Shown: positions 18,544 to 27,371, counted from the first letter of the stretch. The stretch: 45,793 nt of DNA from Aeromonas salmonicida subsp. salmonicida (GCF_001643305.1 NZ_LSGW01000101.1:1-45793); one strand, 5' to 3'. Notes: generated by a model not told the origin, from the sequence alone. Numbers and translations: made by a program.

Positions 18544-18565
18544 AGGGCCACGCCAAGGTGGCCCT
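18544..18565 (+). terminator. hairpin after the FliL-like gene
   Basis: AGGGCCAC pairs with GTGGCCCT around a six-base loop, followed by GTCGCTGTTTTC. The T-run is imperfect, so it is a probable rather than certain terminator. Confidence 0.6.
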
Positions 18566-18629
18566 GTCGCTGTTTTCGAAATGAAAAGTGATTACACTAG
18601 GCCCCCACCGAGTTGTCGAGGTAGTCGTT

Positions 18630-18794
18630 ATGGGCAACAAAACCCTGTGTGAATGGCGCCGCAGCGAGATCCCCACCGATCTCAAGACACTGCGCAAAAT
18701 CGTGCGCAAACCCAAGTTTGTCTGTGGCAAGTGTGCTCGAAGCGCCAATGACAAAAGCTATCTGTGTCAGCCGCTGCGGTTGAAAGAGGAGTAA
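18630..18794 (+). CDS. small cysteine-containing conserved-looking protein
   Basis: A 54-residue basic protein with four cysteines, C7, C32, C35 and C46, in the pattern C...CGKC...C, consistent with binding one zinc ion. It starts MGNKTLCEWRRSEIPTDLKT. I do not recognise a named family. A GAGG nine bases upstream supports the ATG at 18630; an in-frame ATG at 18588 is further from any ribosome site. It lies between the FliL-like gene and a convergent lipoprotein gene. Confidence 0.65.
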   Translation: MGNKTLCEWRRSEIPTDLKTLRKIVRKPKFVCGKCARSANDKSYLCQPLRLKEE

Positions 18795-18821
18795 GACTGC
18801 GCATCCCCACCACGTGACCGG

Positions 18822-19145
18822 CTATTGATCAGTCCAGCCCTGGCGCCCCTGCTCGAACAATCTGCGCGCCTGCCCGTCATTGGGGCAAACACCACGGTAT
18901 TCACTGCCGGAACGCCCGGCCAGATAGAGGTGTTCAGGCCGGCAATACCAGGCCAGTCCCTTCTGGCGTCCCTGCTTCCATAGCTCGACATCCACCTTCT
19001 TGCCACACAGGTCCTGGTGAAACGCGACCCGTTCCGTGGTGAAGCCCAGCTTGCCATCGGCCTCCCCCACATCGCTCCATACCTTCTCGCACGGATCATC
19101 GTTGGAGGCACAGCCTCCCAGCAGGGCAATGATGGTGAGTCTCAT
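18822..19145 (-). CDS. DUF2799-like lipoprotein
   Basis: A 107-residue predicted lipoprotein. The short signal peptide MRLTIIALLGGC ends in a lipobox with C12 as the acylation site. The mature part has the DUF2799 look: GLAWYCRPEHLYLAGRSG and YRGVCPNDGQ, with paired cysteines. Function of the family is unknown. AAGGA five bases upstream supports the ATG at 19145 over one at 19151, which would overlap that site. It converges on the small cysteine-containing gene. Confidence 0.75.
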   Translation of the reverse strand: MRLTIIALLGGCASNDDPCEKVWSDVGEADGKLGFTTERVAFHQDLCGKKVDVELWKQGRQKGLAWYCRPEHLYLAGRSGSEYRGVCPNDGQARRLFEQGRQGWTDQ

Positions 19146-19233
19146 AGTCATCCTTGAGTGTCGTTTGGGCAGTTCATTCTAGTCAGCCTGATGTCGGCGA
19201 CCAAGGGATCATCCCCATTCCTGTGAGCCGCAC

Positions 19234-19264
19234 AAAAAAATCAGGCGGGCCCCAAGGCCCGCCT
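19234..19264 (-). terminator. terminator for the small acidic protein gene
   Basis: AGGCGGGCC pairs with GGCCCGCCT around a four-base loop; on the minus strand it is followed by TGATTTTTTT. It lies 18 bp after the stop of the 40-residue gene, which supports that gene being real. Confidence 0.85.
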
Positions 19265-19282
19265 GCTCTCTCAATGCGTGGA

Positions 19283-19405
19283 TTACTGATCGTCGAGAGG
19301 GTCATCATCCAGCCAGCTCTCGTCTTCCCATTCATCCAGCTCTTCTTCCCAGGATTCCGGTTCCCATTCATCATCGAGATCGTAATCCGGCTTGTGTCCA
19401 CCCAT
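19283..19405 (-). CDS. 40-residue highly acidic protein
   Basis: A very short open frame coding MGGHKPDYDLDDEWEPESWE followed by repeated E/D/W units (EELDEWEDESW, LDDDPLDDQ). About half of its residues are Asp or Glu and four are Trp. AAGGAG lies seven bases upstream of the ATG at 19405, and a strong terminator follows the stop, so expression as a monocistronic unit is likely. No family is recognised. Such acidic mini-proteins can act as nucleic-acid mimics or bind basic partners or metals, but that is speculation. Confidence 0.7.
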   Translation of the reverse strand: MGGHKPDYDLDDEWEPESWEEELDEWEDESWLDDDPLDDQ

Positions 19406-19479
19406 GCTCATTCTCCTTGGATAGTGCACCCGCCCTCAAAGTCTATCCAGAAAAATGGGGCTCGCCAGTCAAGGCAGGA

Positions 19480-20451
19480 TCAAAGTTTGACCAGGGTGCG
19501 ACCCGCGATCCGGCCTTGCGTAATGGCTTCGGCAGCCGCCAGCACCTGCTCCAGTGCTATCTCGGTCACCGCCTGTTCGAAGAAGCGGGCGGGCAGATCC
19601 CGCGCCAGTCGCTGCCACGCCAACTGGCGGCGCGCCAGCGGGCACATCACAGATGTCGACACCTTGCAACCGCACGTTGCGCAGGATGAAAGGCATGACA
19701 GTGGCCGGCAGATCGAAACCGCCAGCCAGCCCGCAGGCGGCCACGGCACCACCATAGTTCATCTGGGCCAGCAGCTTGGCCAGCACCTGACTGCCGACAG
19801 TATCGACCGCCCCGGCCCACAGCTGCTTCTCCAGCGGCTTGGCAGGCTCCAGCAGCTCACCGCGCGGCACTATGCGGCTGGCACCAAGCGCTATCAGCAT
19901 CTCCCCCTGCTCCTCGGGGCGACCGGTCAGGGCCGCGACTTGATAACCCAGTGCGGCCAGCAGGGCCACTGCGGTGGAACCCACGCCACCCGCGGCGCCC
20001 GTCACCAGAATTTCGCCGCTGTCGGGGGTGATGCCCGCCTCCTCCAGCCCCACATGGCGGTGAGACCGGCGGTACCGATGCACATGGCCTGGCGCTCATC
20101 CAGCCCGGCGGGCAGCGGCACCAGCCAGTCGGCCTTGACCCTTGCCTGCTCGGCCATGCCGCCCCAGTGTCCTTCCCCCACACCCCAACCGGTCAGCACG
20201 ACTTTGTCGCCGACCTGATAGCGGCTATCGGCCGATTCCAGCACTGTGCCGGCAAAATCGATGCCGGGCACCAGCGGCCACTGACGCACTATCTTGCCCT
20301 TGCCGGTGATGGCCAGCCCATCCTTGTAGTTGAGGGAGCTGTAGCTCACCGCCACCCGCACCTCGCCTGCCGGCAACTGGCTCTCGGCCAGCCGGGTCAG
20401 AGTCGCAGCAGTCTTGCCGTCTTGATTTTCCAGTAACAGAGCCTTGAACAT
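19480..20451 (-). pseudogene. acuI: acuI/yhdH acrylyl-CoA reductase-like gene with two frameshifts
   Basis: A zinc-independent MDR-family oxidoreductase matching E. coli AcuI/YhdH (324 residues), broken into three frames. Frame 1, from the ATG at 20451, reads [20 protein letters not shown] to GTAGLTAM near 20052. Frame 2 then reads [20 protein letters not shown] through NVRLQGVD to about 19655. Frame 3 resumes SVMCPLARRQLAWQRLARDL to TLVKL at 19480. By comparison with E. coli, about 10 bases are missing at the first junction and one extra base (position 19654) is present at the second. The net length is nearly unchanged. Frame 1 ends at a stop at 20002. It follows the regulator gene by 32 bp. 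Confidence 0.88.
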
Positions 20452-20483
20452 GGTTGCCTCTTTGATGATGTGTGAAACGGGGA

Positions 20484-21506
20484 TCAACTGCTTTTACGCT
20501 TCTGCAGTTGAAAATCCAGGGTCAGGGCCGTGCCCATGACAGGTTCGCCAGCCAGCTGGCGCAAGATAAGCTCGGCCGCCTCCTGCCCCATTTTGCGATA
20601 GGGGATCCGGACCGAAGTGAGCGCCGGATAGCAGGCGCGCGCCACATCCAGATCGTCGAATCCGGCGATGGCGAGCTTGCCAGGCACGCTCAGGTGACGA
20701 CGCTGGCACTCGAACAGCACCCCCGCCGCCAGCTCGTCGTTGACGCACACCAGTGCATCCAGCTCGGGCCAGCGCAACAAAAATTCCCCCAGCATGGCGG
20801 CCCCTGTGCTGAAACTCGGCAGCTCAGAGGTGTTGATGATGGCATCGGGGGAGAGGTAGTTGTCCAGCAGTGCCTTCTGCCAGCCCTGCATGCGCTGTTG
20901 CAGCATCCACTGTTCCTGGCGGGCACAAAGAAAGCCGATGTTGCGATAGCCGCGCTCGATGAGATGACGGGTCAGCTGATAACCGGCATCGAAGTTGGAG
21001 ACCCCTACATTCATGTCGACAGGGTTGCGCGCCATGGCTCCCACCTCCACCACCGGCAGGCGGGATGCCTTCAGGCGAGCACGTATGGTCTCGCCGGGAT
21101 CGCCACCAAACAGCACAACAGCAGCCGGGTTATGCTGCAAAAAGCTGGTCAGCAGGCTCTCTTCCTGCTGCTTCAGGTGCTGGGCATCCCCCAACATTAT
21201 CTGGTAGCCCTCATCGAGCAGGGTCTGCTGCAGCCCGGCGATCACGTCGCCGCAACCGCGCTCGGTCAGGCTGGGCACTATCACCACTATGGTCTGGGAC
21301 GTCGCGGAGGCGAGCGCGCCCGCCGCCCGGTTGGGAATGTAGCCGAGTTCATCCACGGCGGCATCGATGCGCTCGCGCATCTTGTCTGACACCAGCTCGG
21401 GGGTGCGCAGGGCACGGGACACCGTCATGGCACCCACTCCGGCCAGCTGGGCCACATCGTTGAGGGTCACCCGACCCGTGCTACGGCGCTTCTTCGCTTC
21501 TGACAT
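20484..21506 (-). CDS. LacI-family repressor, GntR-like
   Basis: A 340-residue LacI/GalR-family regulator. The helix-turn-helix is at about 13-33 ([20 protein letters not shown]), the hinge around [11 protein letters not shown], and the effector-binding domain begins [11 protein letters not shown]. Sequence by eye is closest to gluconate repressor GntR ([36 protein letters not shown]), but binding-site residues differ enough that the ligand is not safe to name. It is divergent from the ascorbate-type PTS genes with two palindromes between, so it probably controls them and itself. The acuI pseudogene follows. Confidence 0.88.
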   Translation of the reverse strand: MSEAKKRRSTGRVTLNDVAQLAGVGAMTVSRALRTPELVSDKMRERIDAAVDELGYIPNRAAGALASATSQTIVVIVPSLTERGCGDVIAGLQQTLLDEGYQIMLGDAQHLKQQEESLLTSFLQHNPAAVVLFGGDPGETIRARLKASRLPVVEVGAMARNPVDMNVGVSNFDAGYQLTRHLIERGYRNIGFLCARQEQWMLQQRMQGWQKALLDNYLSPDAIINTSELPSFSTGAAMLGEFLLRWPELDALVCVNDELAAGVLFECQRRHLSVPGKLAIAGFDDLDVARACYPALTSVRIPYRKMGQEAAELILRQLAGEPVMGTALTLDFQLQKRKSS

Positions 21507-21634
21507 CCCTTCCCTTCCTCGACATACGGGTGCTCACTTTAAGGCAAAAGTGCGGCACTGACTATTTGCTCAAACCGGATTTTACCCCCTTTGAGCGAGT
21601 AACGGGGCAAGATGAATCCCACTCATGGCATAAA

Positions 21635-21648
21635 TGATAGCGCTATCA
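21635..21648. promoter_or_regulatory. operator-like palindrome O1
   Basis: TGATAGCGCTATCA is a perfect 14-bp palindrome with the central CG typical of LacI-family operators. It lies in the 252-bp gap between the regulator and the PTS genes, 129 bp before the regulator start. Confidence 0.8.
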
Positions 21649-21656
21649 CAATTCCA

Positions 21657-21670
21657 TGTTAGCGCTATCT
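21657..21670. promoter_or_regulatory. operator-like palindrome O2
   Basis: TGTTAGCGCTATCT shares the core TAGCGCTA with O1 and is palindromic in most positions. Its centre is 22 bp from that of O1, about two turns of the helix, so two repressor dimers could bind side by side. Confidence 0.75.
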
Positions 21671-21758
21671 GGTAGGGCTAACTTTCGAGATCAGGCTCAC
21701 AGTTATCGTGGGGCAAGATCGCTAGATTGGCGCCATCTCATCCAGCCGGATCATTGCC

Positions 21759-22202
21759 ATGCTGACTCAACTGCTGACCGAAGAGGTCATTTCCATCGAA
21801 ACGGGAGCCCGCGACTGGCGTCATGCCATCGAGCTCGCCACCGCTCCCCTGCTGGCCAACGGCACCATAGAGCCTTCCTATGTGGCGGCGCTGTTTCGCT
21901 CCCACGAGGAGCTCGGTCCCTACTATGTGCTGGGCCCGGGCCTGGCCATGCCCCACGCCCGCCCGGAAGATGGCGTCAATCGTCTCGGCCTTGGGCTGAC
22001 AGTGCTGAAAACCGGAGTCAATTTCGGCTCCGAGGGCAATGACCCGATCCGGCTGCTCGTCACCCTGGCCGCCAGCGACAGCAACTCCCACGTGGAGACC
22101 ATCGCCCAGCTGGCCGAACTGTTCATGAACGAAGAGGACGTGGCGGCCATCATGGCAGCCGACACCAAAGACGACATTTTGCGCATTCTGGCGCGCTACT
22201 GA
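21759..22202 (+). CDS. PTS EIIA component, ascorbate (SgaA/UlaC) type
   Basis: A 147-residue cytoplasmic phosphocarrier of the mannitol/fructose-ascorbate IIA fold. H66 in LAMPHARPEDG is the expected phosphorylation site. It accepts phosphate from HPr and passes it to IIB. It is the first gene of a three-gene unit with IIB (32 bp downstream) and IIC. E. coli UlaC is of similar size. The operator pair upstream suggests repression by the divergent LacI-family protein. Confidence 0.9.
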   Translation: MLTQLLTEEVISIETGARDWRHAIELATAPLLANGTIEPSYVAALFRSHEELGPYYVLGPGLAMPHARPEDGVNRLGLGLTVLKTGVNFGSEGNDPIRLLVTLAASDSNSHVETIAQLAELFMNEEDVAAIMAADTKDDILRILARY

Positions 22203-22234
22203 GCGGCGCCCTGCGCCCGACAAAGGAAGAGACG

Positions 22235-22522
22235 ATGAAAATTCTGGTTGTATGCGGACACGGCCTGGGCACCAGCCTGATGATGGAGATGAGCATCAAG
22301 AGCATCCTCAAGGAGCTGGCAGTCACTGCCGAGGTGGATCACAGGGATCTCGCCTCCGCCGGCAGCGAAACCGCCGAGATGTTCGTGGCTACCCGCGACA
22401 TCGCCGAGCAGCTCATCAGCATGGGGGTCAACGGCCGACTGGTATCCCTGGACAACATGGTCGACAAGGCCGCCATGAAAGAGAAACTCTCCATCGCCCT
22501 GCGCGAACTGGGCGCTCTCTGA
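22235..22522 (+). CDS. PTS EIIB component, ascorbate (SgaB/UlaB) type
   Basis: A 95-residue IIB protein. C7 in VVCGHGLGTSL is the phosphocysteine in the family P-loop-like motif. It takes phosphate from IIA and gives it to the incoming sugar in IIC. A ribosome site AAGGAAGAGACG precedes the ATG. The 53-bp gap to the IIC gene contains a short GC-rich inverted repeat (GCGGCCTGCGGGCCGC, about 22535-22550). Confidence 0.92.
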   Translation: MKILVVCGHGLGTSLMMEMSIKSILKELAVTAEVDHRDLASAGSETAEMFVATRDIAEQLISMGVNGRLVSLDNMVDKAAMKEKLSIALRELGAL

Positions 22523-22575
22523 CCACCTGACTTCGCGGCCTGCGGGCCGCCTTTTCCATCTGATTGGAGCTGACC

Positions 22576-23832
22576 ATGGAATTTTTCAATTTTCTGATGT
22601 TTGACGTGCTGTCCGAGCCGGCCGTGCTGGTCGGCCTGATCGCGCTCATCGGCCTGATTGCCCAGAAGAAACCCGTGACCGAGTGCATCAAGGGCACGGT
22701 CAAGACCATAATGGGCTTCGTCATCCTGGGGGCCGGTGCCACTCTGGTGGTGAACTCGCTGGGCGATTTTGCCACCATCTTCCAGCACGCCTTCGGCATC
22801 AAGGGCGTGGTTCCCAACAATGAAGCCATCGTCTCCATCGCCCAGCAGTCGTTCGGCAAGGAGATGGCGATGATCATGTTCTTCGCCATGCTGGTGAACA
22901 TACTGATCGCCCGCCTCACCCCGTGGAAATTCATCTTCCTGACCGGTCACCACACCCTCTTCATGTCCATGATGGTGGCGGCGATCCTCTCCGCCGGCGG
23001 CATGAGCGGCATTCCGCTGATCGCGGTCGGCAGCCTGGTGGTCGGCGTGACCATGGTGCTGTTCCCGGCCCTCGCTCACCCCTACATGAAGCAGATCACC
23101 GGCTCCGACGAGGTGGCACTCGGCCACTTCTCCACCATCTCCTACGTGCTGGCCGGCTGGATCGGCGCCAAGTTCGGCAACAAGGCCCACAGCAGTGAAG
23201 AGGTGCAGGTGCCCAAGAGCCTGCTGTTCCTGCGCGATACCCCTGTGGCCATCTCCTTCACCATGGGCATCATTTTCCTCATCACCTCCGCCTTTGCCGG
23301 GCCCGAATTCGTCACCAGCGTAGCAAAGGGCAAGCACTGGTTCATGTTCTCCCTGATGCAGTCCATCACCTTCGCCGCCGGTGTCTACGTCATCCTGCAG
23401 GGTGTGCGCATGGTCATCGCCGAAATCGTGCCAGCCTTCAAGGGGATCTCCGACAAGCTGGTGCCCAACGCCAAGCCGGCGCTGGACTGCCCCATCGTCT
23501 TCCCCTACGCCCCCAATGCGGTGCTGATCGGCTTCCTGTCGAGCTTTGCCGCCGGTCTGGTGGGCATGGTGCTGCTCTACCTGCTGGGGCTCACCGTCAT
23601 CATACCGGGCGTGGTACCGCACTTCTTCGTCGGCGCAGCGGCCGGGGTATTCGGCAACGCCACCGGTGGTCGCCGCGGGGCCCTGCTCGGCGCCTTCGCC
23701 AACGGCCTGCTGATCACCTTCCTGCCGGTATTTCTGCTGCCAGTGCTGGGGGATCTCGGCTTCGCCAACACCACCTTCAGCGATGCCGACTTCGGCGTGG
23801 TGGGCATACTGCTCGGCCTGATAATGCGTTGA
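22576..23832 (+). CDS. PTS EIIC component, SgaT/UlaA type transporter
   Basis: A 418-residue membrane component of the ascorbate-type PTS (SgaT/UlaA family). About ten to eleven hydrophobic segments are visible, with family-like stretches FVILGAGATLVVNSL, FLTGHHTLFMSMMV and VVPHFFVGAAAGVFGNATGG. The start at 22576 (MEFFNFLMF) has GGAG seven bases upstream. L-ascorbate is the known substrate of UlaA, but no ulaG, ulaD, ulaE or ulaF homologue lies in the window, so the substrate here is open. Convergent with waaA across a terminator. Confidence 0.92.
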   Translation: MEFFNFLMFDVLSEPAVLVGLIALIGLIAQKKPVTECIKGTVKTIMGFVILGAGATLVVNSLGDFATIFQHAFGIKGVVPNNEAIVSIAQQSFGKEMAMIMFFAMLVNILIARLTPWKFIFLTGHHTLFMSMMVAAILSAGGMSGIPLIAVGSLVVGVTMVLFPALAHPYMKQITGSDEVALGHFSTISYVLAGWIGAKFGNKAHSSEEVQVPKSLLFLRDTPVAISFTMGIIFLITSAFAGPEFVTSVAKGKHWFMFSLMQSITFAAGVYVILQGVRMVIAEIVPAFKGISDKLVPNAKPALDCPIVFPYAPNAVLIGFLSSFAAGLVGMVLLYLLGLTVIIPGVVPHFFVGAAAGVFGNATGGRRGALLGAFANGLLITFLPVFLLPVLGDLGFANTTFSDADFGVVGILLGLIMR

Positions 23833-23853
23833 CCGATGCCTGTACGGAAAACA

Positions 23854-23882
23854 AAAACGGAGCGCCTGGCGCTCCGTTCTTT
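23854..23882. terminator. terminator between PTS IIC and waaA
   Basis: AACGGAGCGC pairs with GCGCTCCGTT around a short loop, with A-rich DNA to the left and TCTTTAT to the right. It can act for both converging genes. Confidence 0.85.
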
Positions 23883-23897
23883 ATGGCCACTCTGGGC

Positions 23898-25163
23898 TCA
23901 ATCGCTTTCCAGACTGGCAAGACAGTGAGAGAGGGTGCGCGCCAGCGCGCCCTGATTGCGCAACACAACGGCGCGGGCCTGTTCGCCCATCTGGCGGCGA
24001 TCGCCCTCGTCGGCCAGCAGCTCGCTCACCTTCTCCCCCAGCGCGGCGGCATCGGCCACCAGGGCCGCGCCACCCTGAGCCACCAGCTGGCGGGTGATGT
24101 CGCTGAAGTTGAAGTAGGCAGGACCGGTCAGGCAGGGCTTGCCCAGCGCCGCCGGTTCCAGCAGGTTGTGACCGCCGACCTTCACCAGACTGCCGCCGAC
24201 GAAGGCCACATCGGCCGCCGCCAGCATCAGCGGCAACTCGCCCATGGTATCGCCGAGATAGACCTTGTCCGTTTCGCGGATCGGGGCGCCGCCGGTGCGC
24301 CGCACACAGCCGTAAGGGGCGCATAGCTCGGCCACCCGATCGAAGCGCTCCGGATGGCGCGGCACCAGGATCAACAAGGCCTGGGGGTGGCGTTGCAGCA
24401 CTAAGTCAAACGCCGCCAATACCTGTTCATCCTCACCCTGATGGGTACTGGCAGCGATCCAGACCGGCCTGCTCTGCCCCAGCTGCTGACGCAGGGCGTG
24501 CCCCCTGGCATACACCTCGTCACCCAGCTGGATATCGAACTTGATGGAACCGGTCACCGCCAGCCGCTCACGACCGACGCCGAGCCGTGCAAAGCGCTCG
24601 GCATCGTCCTGATGCTGGCAAAGCAGATGGGTCAGTGGCCGGCTGAGGGTATCGAACGCCCCTTGAAAACGGGCATAGCGCTGGCAGGAGCGTTCGGATA
24701 GACGGGCATTGATGATGGTCACCGGCAGATGGCGCGCCTCGCAGGCCGCCAGCCAGTTCGGCCACAGCTCTGTCTCCATCACCCAGAGGGCGCGAGGCTT
24801 GATGCACTTGAGAAAAGCGACCACCGCCCAGGGGTAATCGAGGGGGGCGTAGCGATGCACCACCAGATCGCCGAGCTTGGCCGCCTGCTCGGCGCCGGTG
24901 CGGGTGGTGGTGGTGAGCAGGATCGGCAAATCCGGCCGCTCGGCTTTGAGTGCACGGATGAAGGGGCTGATGGCCAGGGTTTCACCCACGCTGACCGCAT
25001 GGATCCAGAGCGGCGCCTCCTGCCCGCTGGCCGGCGTCCGTCCCAGATGCTCGGCCCAGCGCGCACCAAAGCCAGGCTTGCCCTTCTTCGGCTTGTAGAG
25101 TGCCAGCAACGCCAGCGGCAAGCCCAGATGGATCAGCAGGTTGTAGAGCAGCCGATAGCCCAT
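23898..25163 (-). CDS. waaA: 3-deoxy-D-manno-octulosonic acid (Kdo) transferase
   Basis: A 421-residue GT30 glycosyltransferase (425 in E. coli) that adds Kdo to lipid IVA at the inner membrane. An N-terminal hydrophobic anchor (LLYNLLIHLGLPLALLALY) precedes the donor and acceptor domains. IHAVSVGE, a typical acceptor-side motif, and the C-terminal FVGGSLVKVGGHNLLEPAA with GKPCLTGPAYFNF are present. The ATG at 25163 follows the waaF stop after a single base (TAACATG), so the two are coupled; a longer frame at 25217 lies inside waaF. Confidence 0.96.
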   Translation of the reverse strand: MGYRLLYNLLIHLGLPLALLALYKPKKGKPGFGARWAEHLGRTPASGQEAPLWIHAVSVGETLAISPFIRALKAERPDLPILLTTTTRTGAEQAAKLGDLVVHRYAPLDYPWAVVAFLKCIKPRALWVMETELWPNWLAACEARHLPVTIINARLSERSCQRYARFQGAFDTLSRPLTHLLCQHQDDAERFARLGVGRERLAVTGSIKFDIQLGDEVYARGHALRQQLGQSRPVWIAASTHQGEDEQVLAAFDLVLQRHPQALLILVPRHPERFDRVAELCAPYGCVRRTGGAPIRETDKVYLGDTMGELPLMLAAADVAFVGGSLVKVGGHNLLEPAALGKPCLTGPAYFNFSDITRQLVAQGGAALVADAAALGEKVSELLADEGDRRQMGEQARAVVLRNQGALARTLSHCLASLESD

Positions 25164-25164
25164 G

Positions 25165-26280
25165 TTATGTCGGCTCCGATCGCTTGCTCGCATCGGAGAC
25201 AAACCGTGGCGGCTCACCCACTTGCAGCACGATCGGTTGATCTGGCGACTCGGCGCACTCCAGCCGTCGACCTGCCTCTATCACCTGTTCCGGCATCAGC
25301 TCGATCAGGCACTTGAGGTGACCGAACTTGCAAGTGCGCTTGAAACAGGGGCGGCACTCTATGTCGGTGTGCACTATCTCGACCCTGTCCGCCAGCGGCG
25401 GCGTGTAGAGCGGCGAGGTAGAGCCATAGACGCCGATCAACGGCCGGTTGAGGGCGGCGGCTATGTGCATCAGGCCGGAGTCATTGGAGATGACCCGCCC
25501 GGCCAGCGCCATCAGATCGATCGCCTCATACAGGTTGGTCTTGCCCGCCAGCACGTGGCAGTTGGGGCGCGACAGCGGATTGATCCGCTCGCGAATGGTG
25601 TTGGCCACAGGCACATCCTTGCCGGAGCCGAAGATCCACACCTGCCAGCCCTCATCCAGATACTTCTGCGCCACCACGGCGTAGTGCCCTTCCGGCCAGC
25701 GCTTGGACGGGCCGAACTCGGCTCCCGGACAGAGCACCAGCACGGGACGAACGCGATCCAGACCGAGTCGCTCCAGCGCCTTGCCCTGATTGATGAGATC
25801 CACATTGAGCGAGGGGTGGGGAATGGCGGGAATATCGGCCCGGCTCTTCATCTGTGCCTTGGGATAGGCCAGCGCCAGATAGGCTTCCACCATCAGCGGG
25901 AAGGCAGACTTGTTGCTGCGCATGTCATTGAGCAGGCCGAAGCGGTGCTCCCCCTTCCAGCCGGTGCGCACCGGGATCCTGGCGAACCAGGGGATCAGCG
26001 CCGACTTCATGGAGTTGGGCTGGATGATCGCCTGATCGTACTTCTCGGCCGCCAGTTGCTTGCCGAGCCGACGGCGGGCCCCCAGCTTGAAGTCACCGTG
26101 GCCGAGCGGCATGGGGACAGCCTTGTCCACTTCGGGCATCCGCTCCAGCAGGGCACCGCACCAGGCTGGCGCCATCACATGCAACTCGCTGTCAGGGTGA
26201 TTGGTCTTGATCGCCTTGTAGAGGCTCTGGGACATCACCATGTCGCCGACCCAGGAGGGGCCGATCACCAATATTTTCAT
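25165..26280 (-). CDS. waaF: ADP-heptose--LPS heptosyltransferase II
   Basis: A 371-residue GT9 enzyme that adds the second heptose to the LPS inner core. It follows E. coli WaaF closely: MKILVIGPSWVGDMVMSQSL, HVMAPAWCGALLERMPEVD, CPGAEFGPSKRWPEGHYA and ISNDSGLMHIAAALNRPLI. The C-terminal part has several cysteines (CRPCFKRTCKFGHLKC) also seen in other heptosyltransferases. The start at 26280 matches the family; the 13-residue upstream extension is less likely. waaF-waaA form an operon on the minus strand, divergent from the WaaE-like gene. Confidence 0.95.
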   Translation of the reverse strand: MKILVIGPSWVGDMVMSQSLYKAIKTNHPDSELHVMAPAWCGALLERMPEVDKAVPMPLGHGDFKLGARRRLGKQLAAEKYDQAIIQPNSMKSALIPWFARIPVRTGWKGEHRFGLLNDMRSNKSAFPLMVEAYLALAYPKAQMKSRADIPAIPHPSLNVDLINQGKALERLGLDRVRPVLVLCPGAEFGPSKRWPEGHYAVVAQKYLDEGWQVWIFGSGKDVPVANTIRERINPLSRPNCHVLAGKTNLYEAIDLMALAGRVISNDSGLMHIAAALNRPLIGVYGSTSPLYTPPLADRVEIVHTDIECRPCFKRTCKFGHLKCLIELMPEQVIEAGRRLECAESPDQPIVLQVGEPPRFVSDASKRSEPT

Positions 26281-26521
26281 CTCACGCTTCTCTTGGGGCC
26301 AAGCCCTGCGGTTAATCATTACTGGCCGAGATTATGCCCCAAGAATGGCCCGAGAAATAACAGAAGATCCCTGCATCACCCGCGCTCATGCCAAAAAAGA
26401 ACCCTTTTGAAACTGACTTACTACGGGCGCCGGGACCATGCTCCGCCAGCCGTTTTAGGCTAGAATGGGCGCCAATTCGAGCATGCCCCGCCAGCCGGGC
26501 GCCAACAAGAGCCTTCAACCC

Positions 26522-27310
26522 GTGAAAAAACCGACTCTGGCGGCCGTCCTGATCGTCAAGAACGAAGCCGACAACCTGAAAGCCTGCCTCGCCTCACTCG
26601 ACGGTCTGGTGGACGAGATCGTCATTCTGGACTCCGGCAGCCAGGACGAGACCCCCGCCATCGCCGCCGAATTCGGCGCCCGTTTCTTCGTCAATACGGT
26701 GTGGCCCGGTTTCGGCCGCCAACGCCGCCTCGCCCAATCCCATGTCCAGTCAGAGTGGGTACTGTGGCTGGATGCGGACGAGCGGCTCACCCCTGAGCTG
26801 AAAGAGGCCATCGCGACCGTCATGGCCAATCCGGCCAGCGACACCATCTACTCTATCCCACGCCTCTCCTGGGTATTTGGCCGCTTCATCCGCCACAGCG
26901 GCTGGTATCCGGATCGGGTGCTGCGCCTCTATCCCAAGGCGCTCACCCGTTACAACGAGGTGCTGGTGCACGAGAAGGTGGAGGTGCGCGCCAACATGAA
27001 GATCGTCAATATCCATGGCGACCTGCTCCACTTCACCTACCGGGATCTGGAGCACTATCTGGTGAAGTCCGCCGGCTATGCCAGGGCCTGGGCCGATCAG
27101 CGCACCGCCCGTGGCAAGAAGGGCTCCCTCGGCCAGGGACTGGTCCATGCCGTGGGCTGTTTCCTCAAGATGTATCTGCTCAAGGCCGGCTTCCTCGATG
27201 GCAAGCAGGGACTCTTGCTCGCGATCCTCTCGGCCCACTCCACTTTCGCGAAGTACGCAGACCTCTGGATCCGCCAGCAGCCGCAAGCGCCGGATCAGAC
27301 CCGCAACTAA
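26522..27310 (+). CDS. waaE: GT2 glycosyltransferase, WaaE-like (LPS core)
   Basis: A GT-A fold, family 2 glycosyltransferase of about 262 residues. It opens with [20 protein letters not shown], has [11 protein letters not shown], and the metal-binding [11 protein letters not shown]. The middle ([25 protein letters not shown]) is typical of the WaaE/KdtX branch, which adds a glucose to the first heptose in Klebsiella and Serratia. The start is uncertain: I chose the GTG at 26522 because family members begin just before the VLIVKNE strand; ATGs at 26465 and 26483 are alternatives without good ribosome sites. Gene name is by similarity and by its place among waa genes and coaD. Confidence 0.85.
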   Translation: MKKPTLAAVLIVKNEADNLKACLASLDGLVDEIVILDSGSQDETPAIAAEFGARFFVNTVWPGFGRQRRLAQSHVQSEWVLWLDADERLTPELKEAIATVMANPASDTIYSIPRLSWVFGRFIRHSGWYPDRVLRLYPKALTRYNEVLVHEKVEVRANMKIVNIHGDLLHFTYRDLEHYLVKSAGYARAWADQRTARGKKGSLGQGLVHAVGCFLKMYLLKAGFLDGKQGLLLAILSAHSTFAKYADLWIRQQPQAPDQTRN

Positions 27311-27338
27311 TTGCGCAGCCGCTCAAACCAGCATGACG

Positions 27339-27364
27339 AAACAGGGCCCGAAAGGGCCCTGTTT
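27339..27364. terminator. terminator between waaE-like and GT9 genes
   Basis: AAACAGGGCCC and GGGCCCTGTTT form an 11-bp perfect stem around a four-base loop between two converging genes. Confidence 0.8.
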
Positions 27365-27371
27365 GCATCTG

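Noticed and set aside
22339..23622. 427-codon histidine-rich frame on the minus strand
   Set aside because: Antisense to the PTS IIB/IIC genes; composition is what an antisense membrane gene gives.
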